DNA from: Pectinatus brassicae
GTDB lineage: Bacteria > Bacillota > Negativicutes > Selenomonadales > Selenomonadaceae
Length of the DNA stretch: 38,474 nt
Assembly: GCF_014201835.1 (NCBI RefSeq)
Contig: NZ_JACHFH010000027.1
Span: 1-38,474 of the forward strand
Direction of reading: 5' to 3'
This document shows, piece after piece, positions 1-9,111 of this stretch; positions within the stretch are counted from its first letter, which is position 1, and each line of letters starts with the position of its first letter. A program made the position numbers and the translations under genes. The notes below the pieces were generated by a model. The model did no database searches, was not told where the DNA came from, and saw only the letters and a program-made list of their open reading frames with translations.

Positions 1-350
1 ACGCTGTACTATCCAGCAATGCTGATAGACTATGCCACGGCTTAAGGTTCATTATAAAATCTTTAGATTTCTGTCTTGACAAGTGAGCCATTATAAAGTG
101 TCCAAAAAACATTATGAAAAATAGTAAAAAAACATGTATATTTAAAAGTAGGCCACCATAATCTTTCTAGTTTTTTGGCAAAAAAATTGAATAAATTAGT
201 TGAATATTTCTCATTATAAAAATATCCTGCTACAAAAAAGAAAAGCACCAAATGATATAGTGAAACAAAATATCCTAAAATACCAATATGTCCTAAAACA
301 ACGGCTATTATCCCTAGTGCTTTAATAATATCCCAATATTTATCTCTCAT
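1..350 (-). pseudogene. Acyltransferase 3 family membrane protein, frameshifted and cut by window edge
   Basis: The readable 95-residue N-terminal part (63-350) has the opening of OafA/WbbJ-like acyltransferase-3 proteins: a first membrane helix ending in VVLGHIG, with the family's conserved His, then LFFFVAGYFY. Family members have about 330-380 residues and roughly 10 membrane helices, and they O-acetylate surface sugars. Here the frame stops at 63-65. A +1 shift near 62-80 continues without a stop to base 1 (reading KDFIMNL and then WHSLSALLD, plausible for the family), so I read this as a frameshifted gene or a sequencing slip rather than a natural end. Its ATG overlaps the stop of the upstream glycosyltransferase by 4 bases (ATGA), so it is the last visible gene of the polysaccharide operon. 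The family call is fairly sure, the frameshift less so. Confidence 0.6.
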
Positions 351-3300
351 TTTTCACTCCCATTTTTTACAATAGCACTATGTTTTAATAAAATTTCATT
401 ACGATCATTAGATAATTTTATTAAAAGATTTAAGCACTCTTCCGTACTATTTTTATCAATAACCCAACCGCTATTCATTTTTTTTATACGTTCTGCCGGA
501 GCGCCTATATTAAAGGAAATTATAGGATATCCAGAATATAAAGCTTCACTAGCTGTATAAGAATATGTTTCTGGCCAAATAGAAGGTATCAATACCACTG
601 CTGTACGATATTTAGCTAATAAATCAGATACATTAGTATTATCATATGGACCAGTTATTTCTAAAATACCATCTTTACTTTTATACGGCTTATTATGTAA
701 ATTGGTAATACCTATAACTTTTATATTAATTGGTAATTTATTTTTACGAATTAATTCTTCTAATTCATATATAATATTAGAACCCTTGTTTTCACCGATT
801 GCTCCTAATACCGTTATAGTTAAAATTTCATCTTCCAATACATCAGCATTAAAAGTCTGATGCACATATGAAGGTACCTCATGCTCTTTAACTGTAATTT
901 TTACATCACCATAATAACTATTAACTATTTGTGCTGTTGAATTACTTGGCGCTAAAACTTCTTTAGCTCCTAACAAAAATTCATGAAATACAGAACGCCA
1001 TTTCCCTATATCTTTACTTACATCATTATGTAGTGCCCTTAAACATTCATTACAACATTTCTCTTGTTTTTCATTATTACAATATAATTTTTTTTCATTT
1101 AACAATGTATATTCAGGACAAACTGCATAAAAATCATGCAGGAAAAAAATATATTCGCATTCAGCTGCTTTTATAAATTCTATAATTTTTTCAATTGGAT
1201 ACGTTACCAATTGGTTGATATATATCAAATTTATACTAAACGCATTTATTAATTTTTTAAACTCATTAGGTTTCATTAATTTCAAATCAAAATAAAATTG
1301 TTTTTCGTTTCCATCATTGTATACTTTCCACAAAAGTGTTTTACAGTCAGGTAACAATTCCATTACATGTATTCTTTTCGTAGTTTTCCATTTATCTATC
1401 AAATTATCTTGATAAACTTTTGTTCCTCCACCACTAGAATGATTTACAAACAATACTCCTTGCATTGATGATTTTTCTTTTTCTTGTTGAATATATTCAA
1501 CAAATTCACGAATATACTTCACAGGATCTCTTGCAATATAAGTGTCAACTAATCTTGTATATTCTGGATACCGTTCATTTAGTACTGCTAAATTTTCTTG
1601 TATTCGCTGCTCTTTACCTTTATCATGATGCTCGCCAAAGCTAACGCCATGTTTATGATATACAAATAAATTAGTTACCATAACATTATGATAGCCTTTT
1701 TGCATAGCCCTCATACACCAATCATTTTCTTCACAATAACCTTTTCCATAAACAGTATCCAATACACCTATTTCTGTTATGCATTTACGATTCAGCAGCA
1801 TACAAAATCCCACACCAGTAGGAATATCAAAAACTTTAGTGCCACCATATTCTTCAAATAGTTTATCGAGTTTTTCCACCGACCAATTGTCTGGTAATTC
1901 ATTGTCCTCACAAAAATGGGGATAAGAACAGATTGTAGCACTATTAGAAAACGGTGTAATTGAAGCAATTTTATTATCTCTTAATATTGGTAAATATAAT
2001 CTTTGCAGCCAATTTGGAGTCACTTCTGTATCTGTATTTAATAATACCGTATTATTTTCAGCTATTTTTAATGCACTATTAACACTCTCGATAAATCCCT
2101 TGTTTTCCTCGTTATTCATTATGGTTAACTTTTGTAAAAAAACAGGATATTCTTTTTGTTTTAATTCCAGTAAAAATTTTTCAATGTTATGGTCAGTGCT
2201 GCAATCATTAACTAAATACAAATTATAATTAACTGTAGTATTATTATATACAGTTTCAAGACATTTTTTTAAATATTCAAATGCATTATAAATAGGAATA
2301 ACAATATCTACTACTGTCCCTGCCGGTAATTCAACTGGCTCACTTGTAATATTATTATTCAGATATTTTTTTTCTAATTCGCCTGTAACTTCTTTGATAG
2401 CATCTGCATTCATTTTACTGTCTAATTTAACTAAAAATTGATGTAGTCCACCATAACGTAGTATTTTTATGGATTTTTTTATATTATTATAGTTTATCAC
2501 TTGATATGTTTTTTTATTTAAAATTTTTAATATAAATTTTATACAAAGACGTCTAGTAGAATTTACAGGCAAAAATTTATCTCTTACCTTATAATATTTT
2601 AGTAATACTCTATAGCCACGAGATTCTATTATTTTATTATATTCATTTTCTAATATATTATATTCATTTTCTAATATATTATATTCATTTTCTAATATAT
2701 TATATTCATTTTCTAATATATTATATTCATTTTCTAATATGTGATATTTTTTCTCTTCCTGTTTTCTTTTTTGATCTATATCATCAAAAAAATTTACAAT
2801 GGTTTTTTCATATTTTTTATTAGGAAATTGTAAAACTTCATCATAAAATTCTCTTTCTTTTTCAATATATTTAGGAGGTATATCAAAGAAATTTTTTTTA
2901 TATATTTTTGTCTGATACAATACTTTCTTAAATTTTTCTTTTCTTTCAATAAATCCTTCTAATGCCCTATATAATACAAATTTTTTAGGAATATTTGTAT
3001 ACAACCATTCATAATCTATAATCTTATATGAATTATTTGTTAAGATTATATTATCAAAGCTTAAATCAATATTCGTATTTCTACTTTCCTCACTAGCATT
3101 TCTCAAAAAAAACTCTTTATTATCTAATATCTCACCATGCAATATATCTGCTTCATAAAATTTCATCAATTTATCAAATTTATTAAAATTATTGCTATCT
3201 AACACTTCAACAATTTTATCTGCTAATGACATGCCTTCAACATACTCTATCTTTATAGTATAGTCATTTATTATATCGCAGGCAGCAATATGATTTTTCC

Positions 3301-3472
3301 CATATATTTTTGATAAAATTTTATAATTTTCATATATTGCTTTTATGTGTTTTTTTGCATCATTATTTAATGCTGTTTTTTTTATAAATGTGTTTTTTTC
3401 TTCTTGCCATATACTAGTTTCTATTTTATAATTTTGTTTTCTTTCATCAGAAAACTTAACATATTTTAACAT
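347..3472 (-). CDS. Multidomain protein: kinase-like domain, heptad-repeat coiled coil, GT2 and GT4 glycosyltransferases
   Basis: This cytoplasmic protein of 1041 residues probably finishes and extends a surface polysaccharide. Residues 1-235 look like an APH/protein-kinase-like fold: hinge-like IEYVEG (75-80), catalytic-loop-like IDLSFDN (135-141) and a metal-loop-like IDYEW (152-156). Residues 236-300 are predicted coiled coil and contain five perfect ILENEYN heptads (245-279). A GT2 domain starts near 388 (VDIVIPIYNAFEY, VNDCSTD, LNTDTEV). A GT4 domain fills about 690-1041 (GENKGS; PETYSYTASEAL with the E-x7-E pattern). AGGAG lies 7 bases before the ATG. It follows the methyltransferase by 4 bases and overlaps the acyltransferase by 4. 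Methyltransferase plus kinase plus coiled coil beside Wzm/Wzt recalls the chain terminator WbdD, here split. The glycosyltransferase calls are firm; the kinase and ruler roles are inference. Confidence 0.85.
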   Translation of the reverse strand: MLKYVKFSDERKQNYKIETSIWQEEKNTFIKKTALNNDAKKHIKAIYENYKILSKIYGKNHIAACDIINDYTIKIEYVEGMSLADKIVEVLDSNNFNKFDKLMKFYEADILHGEILDNKEFFLRNASEESRNTNIDLSFDNIILTNNSYKIIDYEWLYTNIPKKFVLYRALEGFIERKEKFKKVLYQTKIYKKNFFDIPPKYIEKEREFYDEVLQFPNKKYEKTIVNFFDDIDQKRKQEEKKYHILENEYNILENEYNILENEYNILENEYNILENEYNKIIESRGYRVLLKYYKVRDKFLPVNSTRRLCIKFILKILNKKTYQVINYNNIKKSIKILRYGGLHQFLVKLDSKMNADAIKEVTGELEKKYLNNNITSEPVELPAGTVVDIVIPIYNAFEYLKKCLETVYNNTTVNYNLYLVNDCSTDHNIEKFLLELKQKEYPVFLQKLTIMNNEENKGFIESVNSALKIAENNTVLLNTDTEVTPNWLQRLYLPILRDNKIASITPFSNSATICSYPHFCEDNELPDNWSVEKLDKLFEEYGGTKVFDIPTGVGFCMLLNRKCITEIGVLDTVYGKGYCEENDWCMRAMQKGYHNVMVTNLFVYHKHGVSFGEHHDKGKEQRIQENLAVLNERYPEYTRLVDTYIARDPVKYIREFVEYIQQEKEKSSMQGVLFVNHSSGGGTKVYQDNLIDKWKTTKRIHVMELLPDCKTLLWKVYNDGNEKQFYFDLKLMKPNEFKKLINAFSINLIYINQLVTYPIEKIIEFIKAAECEYIFFLHDFYAVCPEYTLLNEKKLYCNNEKQEKCCNECLRALHNDVSKDIGKWRSVFHEFLLGAKEVLAPSNSTAQIVNSYYGDVKITVKEHEVPSYVHQTFNADVLEDEILTITVLGAIGENKGSNIIYELEELIRKNKLPINIKVIGITNLHNKPYKSKDGILEITGPYDNTNVSDLLAKYRTAVVLIPSIWPETYSYTASEALYSGYPIISFNIGAPAERIKKMNSGWVIDKNSTEECLNLLIKLSNDRNEILLKHSAIVKNGSEK
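2636..2740 (-). repeat. Five tandem 21-bp repeats encoding ILENEYN heptads
   Basis: Five head-to-tail copies of a 21-bp unit (on the plus strand ATTATATTCATTTTCTAATAT with slight variation at the edges) encode residues 245-279 of the multidomain glycosyltransferase. Each copy adds exactly seven residues, so gain or loss of a copy keeps the frame and changes the coiled coil by one heptad. Near-identity at the DNA level suggests recent slippage or recombination. Confidence 0.9.
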
Positions 3473-3476
3473 TGTA

Positions 3477-4379
3477 TTACTCCTGTTTACAAATCACTAA
3501 AAATGAATTGGAAAAATCTGTAAAATTACCACTATCTGCAATAGACTGCAAAGCTTTTTTTTCATTGAAAAAAGCTACTCTATCTTTATCATAAGTGACT
3601 ATGTTTTCATATAGCCAGTCAGCTGTTGGCAAAAAATCATCAGAAAAAATCTGACGAGGAAACTTATAATCAGGGTATGGATAATACCACTGTAAATTTT
3701 TAAAACCATTATCCCATAAAATTTTCTCTAATTCTTTTTTAGAAAAAGTCCTAACATGGCTGTTTTCTTGATAATTTTCTATTCCTTCAAATAAATTACC
3801 TGTATGATCTTCTGTTGCACCTGCCCAATATTTTATTCCTAATCTATTTTCTATTGCAATTAATAATGTTCCATTTACAGCTAACAGAGATCTACATTTA
3901 TTAAGAAATAAGTCAAATGGATTTTCACTTTTTATAAACATTGGTGCATATTCTAAAACCCCAATAGTCGTAATATAATTATATTTTTCATTACAATGAA
4001 CATCCATAAAATCGCCAACATTTATTGATAAGTTTTCATATTTTTTATTTCTATATGCAGCTATTTCTGCACGGCGCTTAGAACTTTCAATTCCATGAAC
4101 AACTAAATTTTTTTCACAAAAAAGTTCTGTTATTGCACCACACCCACTACCAATTTCCAATATTCTTGATTTAGCTTCAAATGGAAACCATCTTAAAATA
4201 TTTTTTCGTGCTTCTGAAAAGTGATATAAAATAGGCCATCTATTATCTTTATCTAATACTTCTTTTTGTTTATTATCCTTTACGATCGTTAATAATTCAT
4301 TCTCAATATTCCCATCACTATAAATATCCTTATCATCAAAATATTTATCAAAATTTAAAGTAACCTTTCCTATTTTCAT
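3477..4379 (-). CDS. SAM-dependent class I methyltransferase of the polysaccharide operon
   Basis: A soluble protein of 300 residues with a Rossmann methyltransferase core in the middle. The SAM-binding motif I is ILEIGSGCGAITELF (about residues 90-105), followed by an acidic end of strand 2 (VHGIES) and a motif IV-like stretch (YNYITTIGVLEYA). The C-terminal part, with HVRTFSKKELEKIL and a YPYPDYKFP stretch, is typical of methyltransferases in sugar clusters. It lies 18 bases after the Wzt ATPase gene and 4 bases before the kinase-like/GT protein. A methyltransferase next to a kinase-like domain and a Wzt with sugar-binding domain suggests methylation of the non-reducing end of the exported chain, as in WbdD systems. 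The enzyme class is secure; the acceptor is unknown. Confidence 0.85.
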   Translation of the reverse strand: MKIGKVTLNFDKYFDDKDIYSDGNIENELLTIVKDNKQKEVLDKDNRWPILYHFSEARKNILRWFPFEAKSRILEIGSGCGAITELFCEKNLVVHGIESSKRRAEIAAYRNKKYENLSINVGDFMDVHCNEKYNYITTIGVLEYAPMFIKSENPFDLFLNKCRSLLAVNGTLLIAIENRLGIKYWAGATEDHTGNLFEGIENYQENSHVRTFSKKELEKILWDNGFKNLQWYYPYPDYKFPRQIFSDDFLPTADWLYENIVTYDKDRVAFFNEKKALQSIADSGNFTDFSNSFLVICKQE

Positions 4380-4397
4380 TCTTATTTTCCTTATCCA

Positions 4398-5669
4398 TTA
4401 AATTTTATCTAAATTGATCTCAGTATTAACGTTGAAAAGGCCACAAACTGGTTTTACTGACATTATTTTCACTAAAACCATATCATATAATCTATGATAT
4501 ATTGTCAACTCATCACCATTATGCTTTGTGCAACCAAATGAAAGAGTATAGTCCCCTCCACATAATGACAATTTTTGTTTAAATACTATCTCATAGAAAT
4601 CATTTTTTTGTAATCCGTCAGTATTTACTCCCTCAACAAACGTATTTGATCCTATTAACTCAGTCCCTTTTATATCCTTAATTGAGTATGCAAAAATTGG
4701 TGAATCAATTTTCTCATTCATTTTTATTCTTATCTTTATTTTTGTATACTCATCACTACTAACAATTGAAGTTATCTCATTTTTTTCATTTTCTAATGCA
4801 AAATCAATAATTTCAATTTTTTTATTGCCATATTCAAGAAAATTTTTGTTTAAATTTAATAGCCCTTTCCAATTATTATATTTATTTTTATTATCAGTAA
4901 TCTTTTCTTTTATATCGTTTTTAGCAGTACTTCCCCCACTTATCATTTTCTTGTATAAATCCACAACCGTTTTTGATGTACCACTTCCTACTAAATTTCC
5001 TTGCTTTAATAAAAAGCTTCTATTGCAATATTTCAATATGGAATTTATATCATGTGTCACAAAAATAATTGTTTTATTTTCATTTTTTAAATCATTAAAT
5101 TTTCTATAGCATTTATTCTGAAATTCTAAATCGCCCACACTTAGGGCTTCATCAACTATTAAAATATCTGGGTCTACAAATGCATTAACAGCAAAAGCCA
5201 ATCGCGCAAACATACCACTTGAATACATCTTCACAGGTTGATTTATAAAATCACCGATATCAGCAAATTCAATAATATCATTAAGTTTTCCATCCATTTC
5301 TTCTTTGCTATATCCCATTACAGTACCATTAAGATATATATTTTCTATGCCAGTCATTTCAGGATTAAATCCAGCTCCTAATTCAAGTAAGGAAGCAACT
5401 CTCCCATTTACTTGAATTGTTCCTGCACTGGGAGTCAAAACACCTGTTAATATCTTTAAAAGTGTAGATTTGCCTGCACCATTTTTCCCAATGATACCAA
5501 TTGTTTCACCCTTTTTAATTTCAAAAGAAACATCATTTAGTGCATAAAAATCTCTGCTATATCTCTTATGAAATGGGTTTAGTGATTCTTTTACACGATC
5601 TATTGGTTTATCAAATATCTTATATACTTTGGACAAATGTTCTACTTTTATTGCTATTTCCGTACTCAT
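4398..5669 (-). CDS. Polysaccharide ABC transporter ATPase with C-terminal Wzt-like domain
   Basis: This is the ATPase that energises export of a finished polysaccharide across the inner membrane. Residues 1-240 form the nucleotide-binding domain: Walker A GKNGAGKST, signature YSSGMFARLAF, Walker B ILIVDEALSVGD and switch His in FVTHD. From about residue 285 to the end is a beta-rich domain like the carbohydrate-binding C-terminus of Wzt, which recognises the modified chain end. I place the start at 5669 (MSTEIAIKV) because GAGG lies 8 bases upstream; a longer frame reaches 5699 but would overlap the permease and lacks a better ribosome site. The permease gene ends 13 bases upstream. Total length (about 423 residues) fits Wzt proteins with a sugar-binding domain. 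Confidence 0.92.
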   Translation of the reverse strand: MSTEIAIKVEHLSKVYKIFDKPIDRVKESLNPFHKRYSRDFYALNDVSFEIKKGETIGIIGKNGAGKSTLLKILTGVLTPSAGTIQVNGRVASLLELGAGFNPEMTGIENIYLNGTVMGYSKEEMDGKLNDIIEFADIGDFINQPVKMYSSGMFARLAFAVNAFVDPDILIVDEALSVGDLEFQNKCYRKFNDLKNENKTIIFVTHDINSILKYCNRSFLLKQGNLVGSGTSKTVVDLYKKMISGGSTAKNDIKEKITDNKNKYNNWKGLLNLNKNFLEYGNKKIEIIDFALENEKNEITSIVSSDEYTKIKIRIKMNEKIDSPIFAYSIKDIKGTELIGSNTFVEGVNTDGLQKNDFYEIVFKQKLSLCGGDYTLSFGCTKHNGDELTIYHRLYDMVLVKIMSVKPVCGLFNVNTEINLDKI

Positions 5670-5682
5670 CTTAAACCTCACA

Positions 5683-6492
5683 TTATAAAACATCCGCAAA
5701 ATGGGGACGTAATTTTCTAAATAAAAACATTCCTATTAATAAAATAATTATAGTTTCCAACCAAAAACTATAGTTAGTATATCCCAGCTGCCAAAACCAT
5801 TTATGATAAATAAATGTATCGCGATATCCTTCGACGATGTAATACAGCGGATTTAATTTTAAAAAGACTTGGTATTTAGCTGGCAGCATATGTAAATTCC
5901 AGAAAATAGGCGTTCCCCAAAAACCAAATTGTAAGCACATTGCTACCAACTGCCCCACATCTTTTAGAAAAATAATCAGTGATGATGTAATAAGTGCTAA
6001 GCCAAAGGTTATGCATATTAATGCGAAAAGATAATATAGTACCTGCAAATTATATATACTCGGCATATATCCATACAATGCAAACATAATAAAAAGTACT
6101 ATAATAAAAAAAACATGGACAATGAGTGCTGATATTATTTGAATAATTGGTAATAAACTGACACGAAATACCACTTTTTTTACTAAAAAACTATTGGCAA
6201 TTATTGAGTTAGTGGCACTACTCAATCCCTCACTAAAGAAAAACCAAGGAAACATTCCACATACAAGCCATAAAACAAAAGGAAAATTTTCTACCGGCAT
6301 TGATTTAAAACCAACCTGAAAAACAAACCAAAATATAAACACTGTTATTGTTGGCTGTATAAACGCCCATAATACACCTAGATAGGAACCTAAATATCTC
6401 TGTTTAAAATCCTTTTTCGTAAGATCCCATAATAATCTCTTGTTTTTATAAATGTCTAAAACAAATGAACATATCAATTTTAAATAATTCAA
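5683..6492 (-). CDS. ABC-2 type polysaccharide export permease (Wzm-like)
   Basis: Membrane component of the exporter. The N-terminal LLWDLTKKDFKQRYLGSYLG is the classic start of ABC-2 polysaccharide permeases, followed by six hydrophobic segments and the conserved C-terminal PLYYIVEGYRD region. The open frame extends to a GTG at 6573, which would overlap the upstream glycosyltransferase by 67 bases and has no ribosome site. A TTG at 6492 is preceded by GGAG at a 7-base gap, lies just after the glycosyltransferase stop, and gives the usual length (about 269 residues), so I prefer it; an ATG at 6558 is a third option. It works with the ATPase encoded immediately downstream. Confidence 0.88.
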   Translation of the reverse strand: MNYLKLICSFVLDIYKNKRLLWDLTKKDFKQRYLGSYLGVLWAFIQPTITVFIFWFVFQVGFKSMPVENFPFVLWLVCGMFPWFFFSEGLSSATNSIIANSFLVKKVVFRVSLLPIIQIISALIVHVFFIIVLFIMFALYGYMPSIYNLQVLYYLFALICITFGLALITSSLIIFLKDVGQLVAMCLQFGFWGTPIFWNLHMLPAKYQVFLKLNPLYYIVEGYRDTFIYHKWFWQLGYTNYSFWLETIIILLIGMFLFRKLRPHFADVL

Positions 6493-6506
6493 AAATAACG
6501 CTCCAA

Positions 6507-7448
6507 TCAAGTATTGTTCTTTTCTGCTTTGCTCCAATAGTTCGTCATCATACCGCATTGTCGCTGCACCCACAATGGCAGTATTTTATAATGCAAACCC
6601 ATTTTATTGCCAATCAGCTTGGCTGCACATTCGATTATGTAATATCCCGCTTCATAAAACCTATGTTCTTTTAATAACCTTCCTAATATAAACTTTACCA
6701 TCTTTATACCTTCACCAGTAATTGCTACATTGGTGAAATATTTTTTATATAAAACAAGATAAGCTCCAACATCAAAATTCCTACTTAACTGCTGCCATAA
6801 GGTATAGTTATGCGAATGAATGACTTTTGCTTCTGCTGCATAGGCAATACTATAGCCAGCATAAATAAGTTTTGCTGCCATAATCATATCCTCGCCCACT
6901 GGTATAGGATATGGAAAACCGCCTACTTCTTCATATTCTTTTCGCCGATATGCTGAGCATACATCAGATACAAAAAATGTTTTTATTCCATATTGATGAA
7001 TATCTTTTTTACTGCGGACAAAATCCTGCTCCGGGTAATTAAAATATCTTGTCAGTTTTTCTGTATAACGAGTATCTTCTCTAGGATATTGTCTCCCAGA
7101 TACCATTGGTATATCTTTTTGTTGCAATGGTTTTATTAGATTTTCTATATAATATTTATCAGCAGGTATTGCATCCTGTGTCATAAACAATAAATAATCA
7201 CCTATAGCTTGTTTTGCCGCAACAGTACGGGTTTTCCCATGATCAAATTCATCTCTTGGTATATTTATAAATTTTACTCGATCAATATTTTCACATATTT
7301 CTCTTGTATTATCTATAGAAGAAGAATCAATAATTATTATCTCATCAGGTATTATGGTCTGATTTAATAATGCCTTCAATATTGTATCTATTTCTTTTTC
7401 TGCATTTAGTGTAGGAATTATAATGCTTATTTTTTTTCTCTCTGACAT
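6507..7448 (-). CDS. GT2 family glycosyltransferase, rhamnosyltransferase-like
   Basis: An enzyme of 313 residues with a GT-A fold at the N-terminus: KISIIIPTLNAEKEID, the nucleotide-binding IIIIDSSSIDNT, and MTQDAIP as the DxD-equivalent. The pattern FDHGKTRTVAAKQA followed by VSDVCSAYRRKEYEEVGGFP matches bacterial rhamnosyltransferase-like GT2 proteins that add an early sugar to a lipid-linked oligosaccharide at the cytoplasmic face. It lies between the initiating sugar-phosphate transferase (23-base gap) and the export permease, which fits transfer of the second sugar or adaptor. The sugar donor cannot be told from sequence. Confidence 0.85.
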   Translation of the reverse strand: MSERKKISIIIPTLNAEKEIDTILKALLNQTIIPDEIIIIDSSSIDNTREICENIDRVKFINIPRDEFDHGKTRTVAAKQAIGDYLLFMTQDAIPADKYYIENLIKPLQQKDIPMVSGRQYPREDTRYTEKLTRYFNYPEQDFVRSKKDIHQYGIKTFFVSDVCSAYRRKEYEEVGGFPYPIPVGEDMIMAAKLIYAGYSIAYAAEAKVIHSHNYTLWQQLSRNFDVGAYLVLYKKYFTNVAITGEGIKMVKFILGRLLKEHRFYEAGYYIIECAAKLIGNKMGLHYKILPLWVQRQCGMMTNYWSKAEKNNT

Positions 7449-7471
7449 ATCTCGTTCTTAACTCCCTTCTT

Positions 7472-8935
7472 TTAATAAGCACCATTTTTATTTAATACTA
7501 TAAATATCGTTTTATATAGCAACACTACATCTATCCATACTGACCAATTTTGGATATACCATGCATCCATCTTTAGTCTATCAGAAAAGGTTATCTCATT
7601 TCTGCCGCGTATTTGCCAAAGACCCGTTATTCCAGGTAAGGTATTAGTTATTATATTTAAATAAGTTCCCATTTCATTTTTTTCTTTTGGTAAATATGGT
7701 CTTGGCCCCACCAAGCTCATATTCCCTGTTAATACGTTTAATATCTGGGGTAATTCATCAAGACTATAACGTCTAAGCCAAATACCAACCTTTGTCACAC
7801 GTGGGTCATATCCCTTTATCTTCCTAAAAATACGCCATTCATCAGCTGCCTTTTTATTATTTGCTAAATAATTTTCTAAGATTTTATCTGAATCATTATA
7901 CATTGTTCGAAACTTGTAACAGGTAAATTCTACATTGTTTTTTCCAATTCTTTTGGCATTAAAAAATATTGAACCCTCAGAGTCTATTTTTATGGCAATT
8001 GCAATTAATATTAAAATAGGAGCGATTGGTATAAATATAATAACCCCAACTATTGTATCAAATATCTTTTTCAATATCCGATTATATCTTCGTGATAAAT
8101 TATTCTTTATCTTTAATAATATCAGTTGTGAATCATATAATCTTTCTATCTGCATATTACCAACAGGTGCACCAATAAGGTCGGGTATAAATGCTAAATT
8201 TTTAACCAATGGTTGTATCAAATTAACCAGCTTTAGTAATTCATTTTTCTTTAATCCTGGAGCCGCTATAAGTACTGTCTTGACCTTTGTTTTTTTTATC
8301 ACTTCTTCTGTTTCATCAAATGTTCCTAGTATAGGGTATTCTTGTGGTAATACTTTAGATATGGGATCATCATCGATAAAACCAAGTATGTTTACCCCTA
8401 AGCCGATATCATTTTTAAATTCATTGATAATAAGCTCTGCTGTTTTTCCTGCTCCAATTATAATTACTGGTTCTAAAAACATATTACATTTTATTAAAAT
8501 TTTCTTTAAAAAATATCGAAAACTACATAAAAATCCAAATGCCCATATAGCTAATAGACAAACATATATCCGTGAAATACCACCAGCTATATGTCCAAAA
8601 TACATTAATACAATTGATACCATCACACTATAAATAACTGCATAAAATATTCTTTGAATTACTTCCCAAAACGGAAGACGTGTAACGTAAATTTGTGAAT
8701 TATATAAAAATATAAGGAAAATAGCAGGAACTAATATATAGAAATACAAATTTGGAATATTGGGCATAAAATTATACGTAGAAAGGACAGCAATATTTTG
8801 CCTTAAACATATTGCTGTCCTTTCTGCCAATAAAATAGCTAAATAATCAACTATTATGAATAATATAGGCATTATATATGAAGCATTATAATCTAATTTT
8901 TTTGCTTTTATTTTTTTACATTCCATTGTCATCAA
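7472..8935 (-). CDS. Polyprenyl-phosphate sugar-1-phosphate transferase (WbaP/WcaJ type)
   Basis: The enzyme that starts the polysaccharide by moving a sugar phosphate from a UDP-sugar to undecaprenyl phosphate. It has 487 residues, close to WbaP. The N-terminal half has about four or five membrane helices and a CoA-binding-like Rossmann domain (VIIIGAGKTAELIINEF). A further hydrophobic segment (VGVIIFIPIAPILILIA) precedes the C-terminal catalytic domain, with YKFRTM, DPRVTKVGIWLRRYSLDELPQ, MSLVGPRPY and PGITGLWQIRGR. The frame opens with TTG-ATG-ACA-ATG; a weak GTGGG lies before these, so the true start may be 8935, 8932 or 8926. It is the first gene of the operon; the 176-base gap upstream holds a long hairpin that insulates it from the next gene. 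Confidence 0.92.
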   Translation of the reverse strand: MMTMECKKIKAKKLDYNASYIMPILFIIVDYLAILLAERTAICLRQNIAVLSTYNFMPNIPNLYFYILVPAIFLIFLYNSQIYVTRLPFWEVIQRIFYAVIYSVMVSIVLMYFGHIAGGISRIYVCLLAIWAFGFLCSFRYFLKKILIKCNMFLEPVIIIGAGKTAELIINEFKNDIGLGVNILGFIDDDPISKVLPQEYPILGTFDETEEVIKKTKVKTVLIAAPGLKKNELLKLVNLIQPLVKNLAFIPDLIGAPVGNMQIERLYDSQLILLKIKNNLSRRYNRILKKIFDTIVGVIIFIPIAPILILIAIAIKIDSEGSIFFNAKRIGKNNVEFTCYKFRTMYNDSDKILENYLANNKKAADEWRIFRKIKGYDPRVTKVGIWLRRYSLDELPQILNVLTGNMSLVGPRPYLPKEKNEMGTYLNIITNTLPGITGLWQIRGRNEITFSDRLKMDAWYIQNWSVWIDVVLLYKTIFIVLNKNGAY

Positions 8936-9034
8936 CCCACGATTTTTATAAATTTATTTATTGCAAATAGTATAACTGTAAAATATGACAAATTATTGTT
9001 TTTATAAAAATTTACACTATTAATATTTTAAATT

Positions 9035-9077
9035 AAGTATAGTAAACTTATTCTTTCTATAAAAGTTTACTATACTT
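9035..9077. terminator. Perfect 15-bp hairpin between the polysaccharide operon and the DUF4127 gene
   Basis: AAGTATAGTAAACTT at 9035-9049 pairs perfectly with 9063-9077 across a 13-base loop. It lies 35 bases beyond the DUF4127 stop. The tail is U-rich only in part in either direction, so it is a probable terminator of the DUF4127 transcript but not a textbook one. Confidence 0.6.
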
Positions 9078-9111
9078 TTATTATGCACACAAGCAACGAT
9101 TATAATATTTA

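Noticed and set aside
4825-5109. Plus-strand open frame opposite the Wzt gene
   Set aside because: It is a shadow of a well-supported minus-strand gene, lacks a ribosome site and has no recognisable motif; other such opposite-strand frames were dropped for the same reason.
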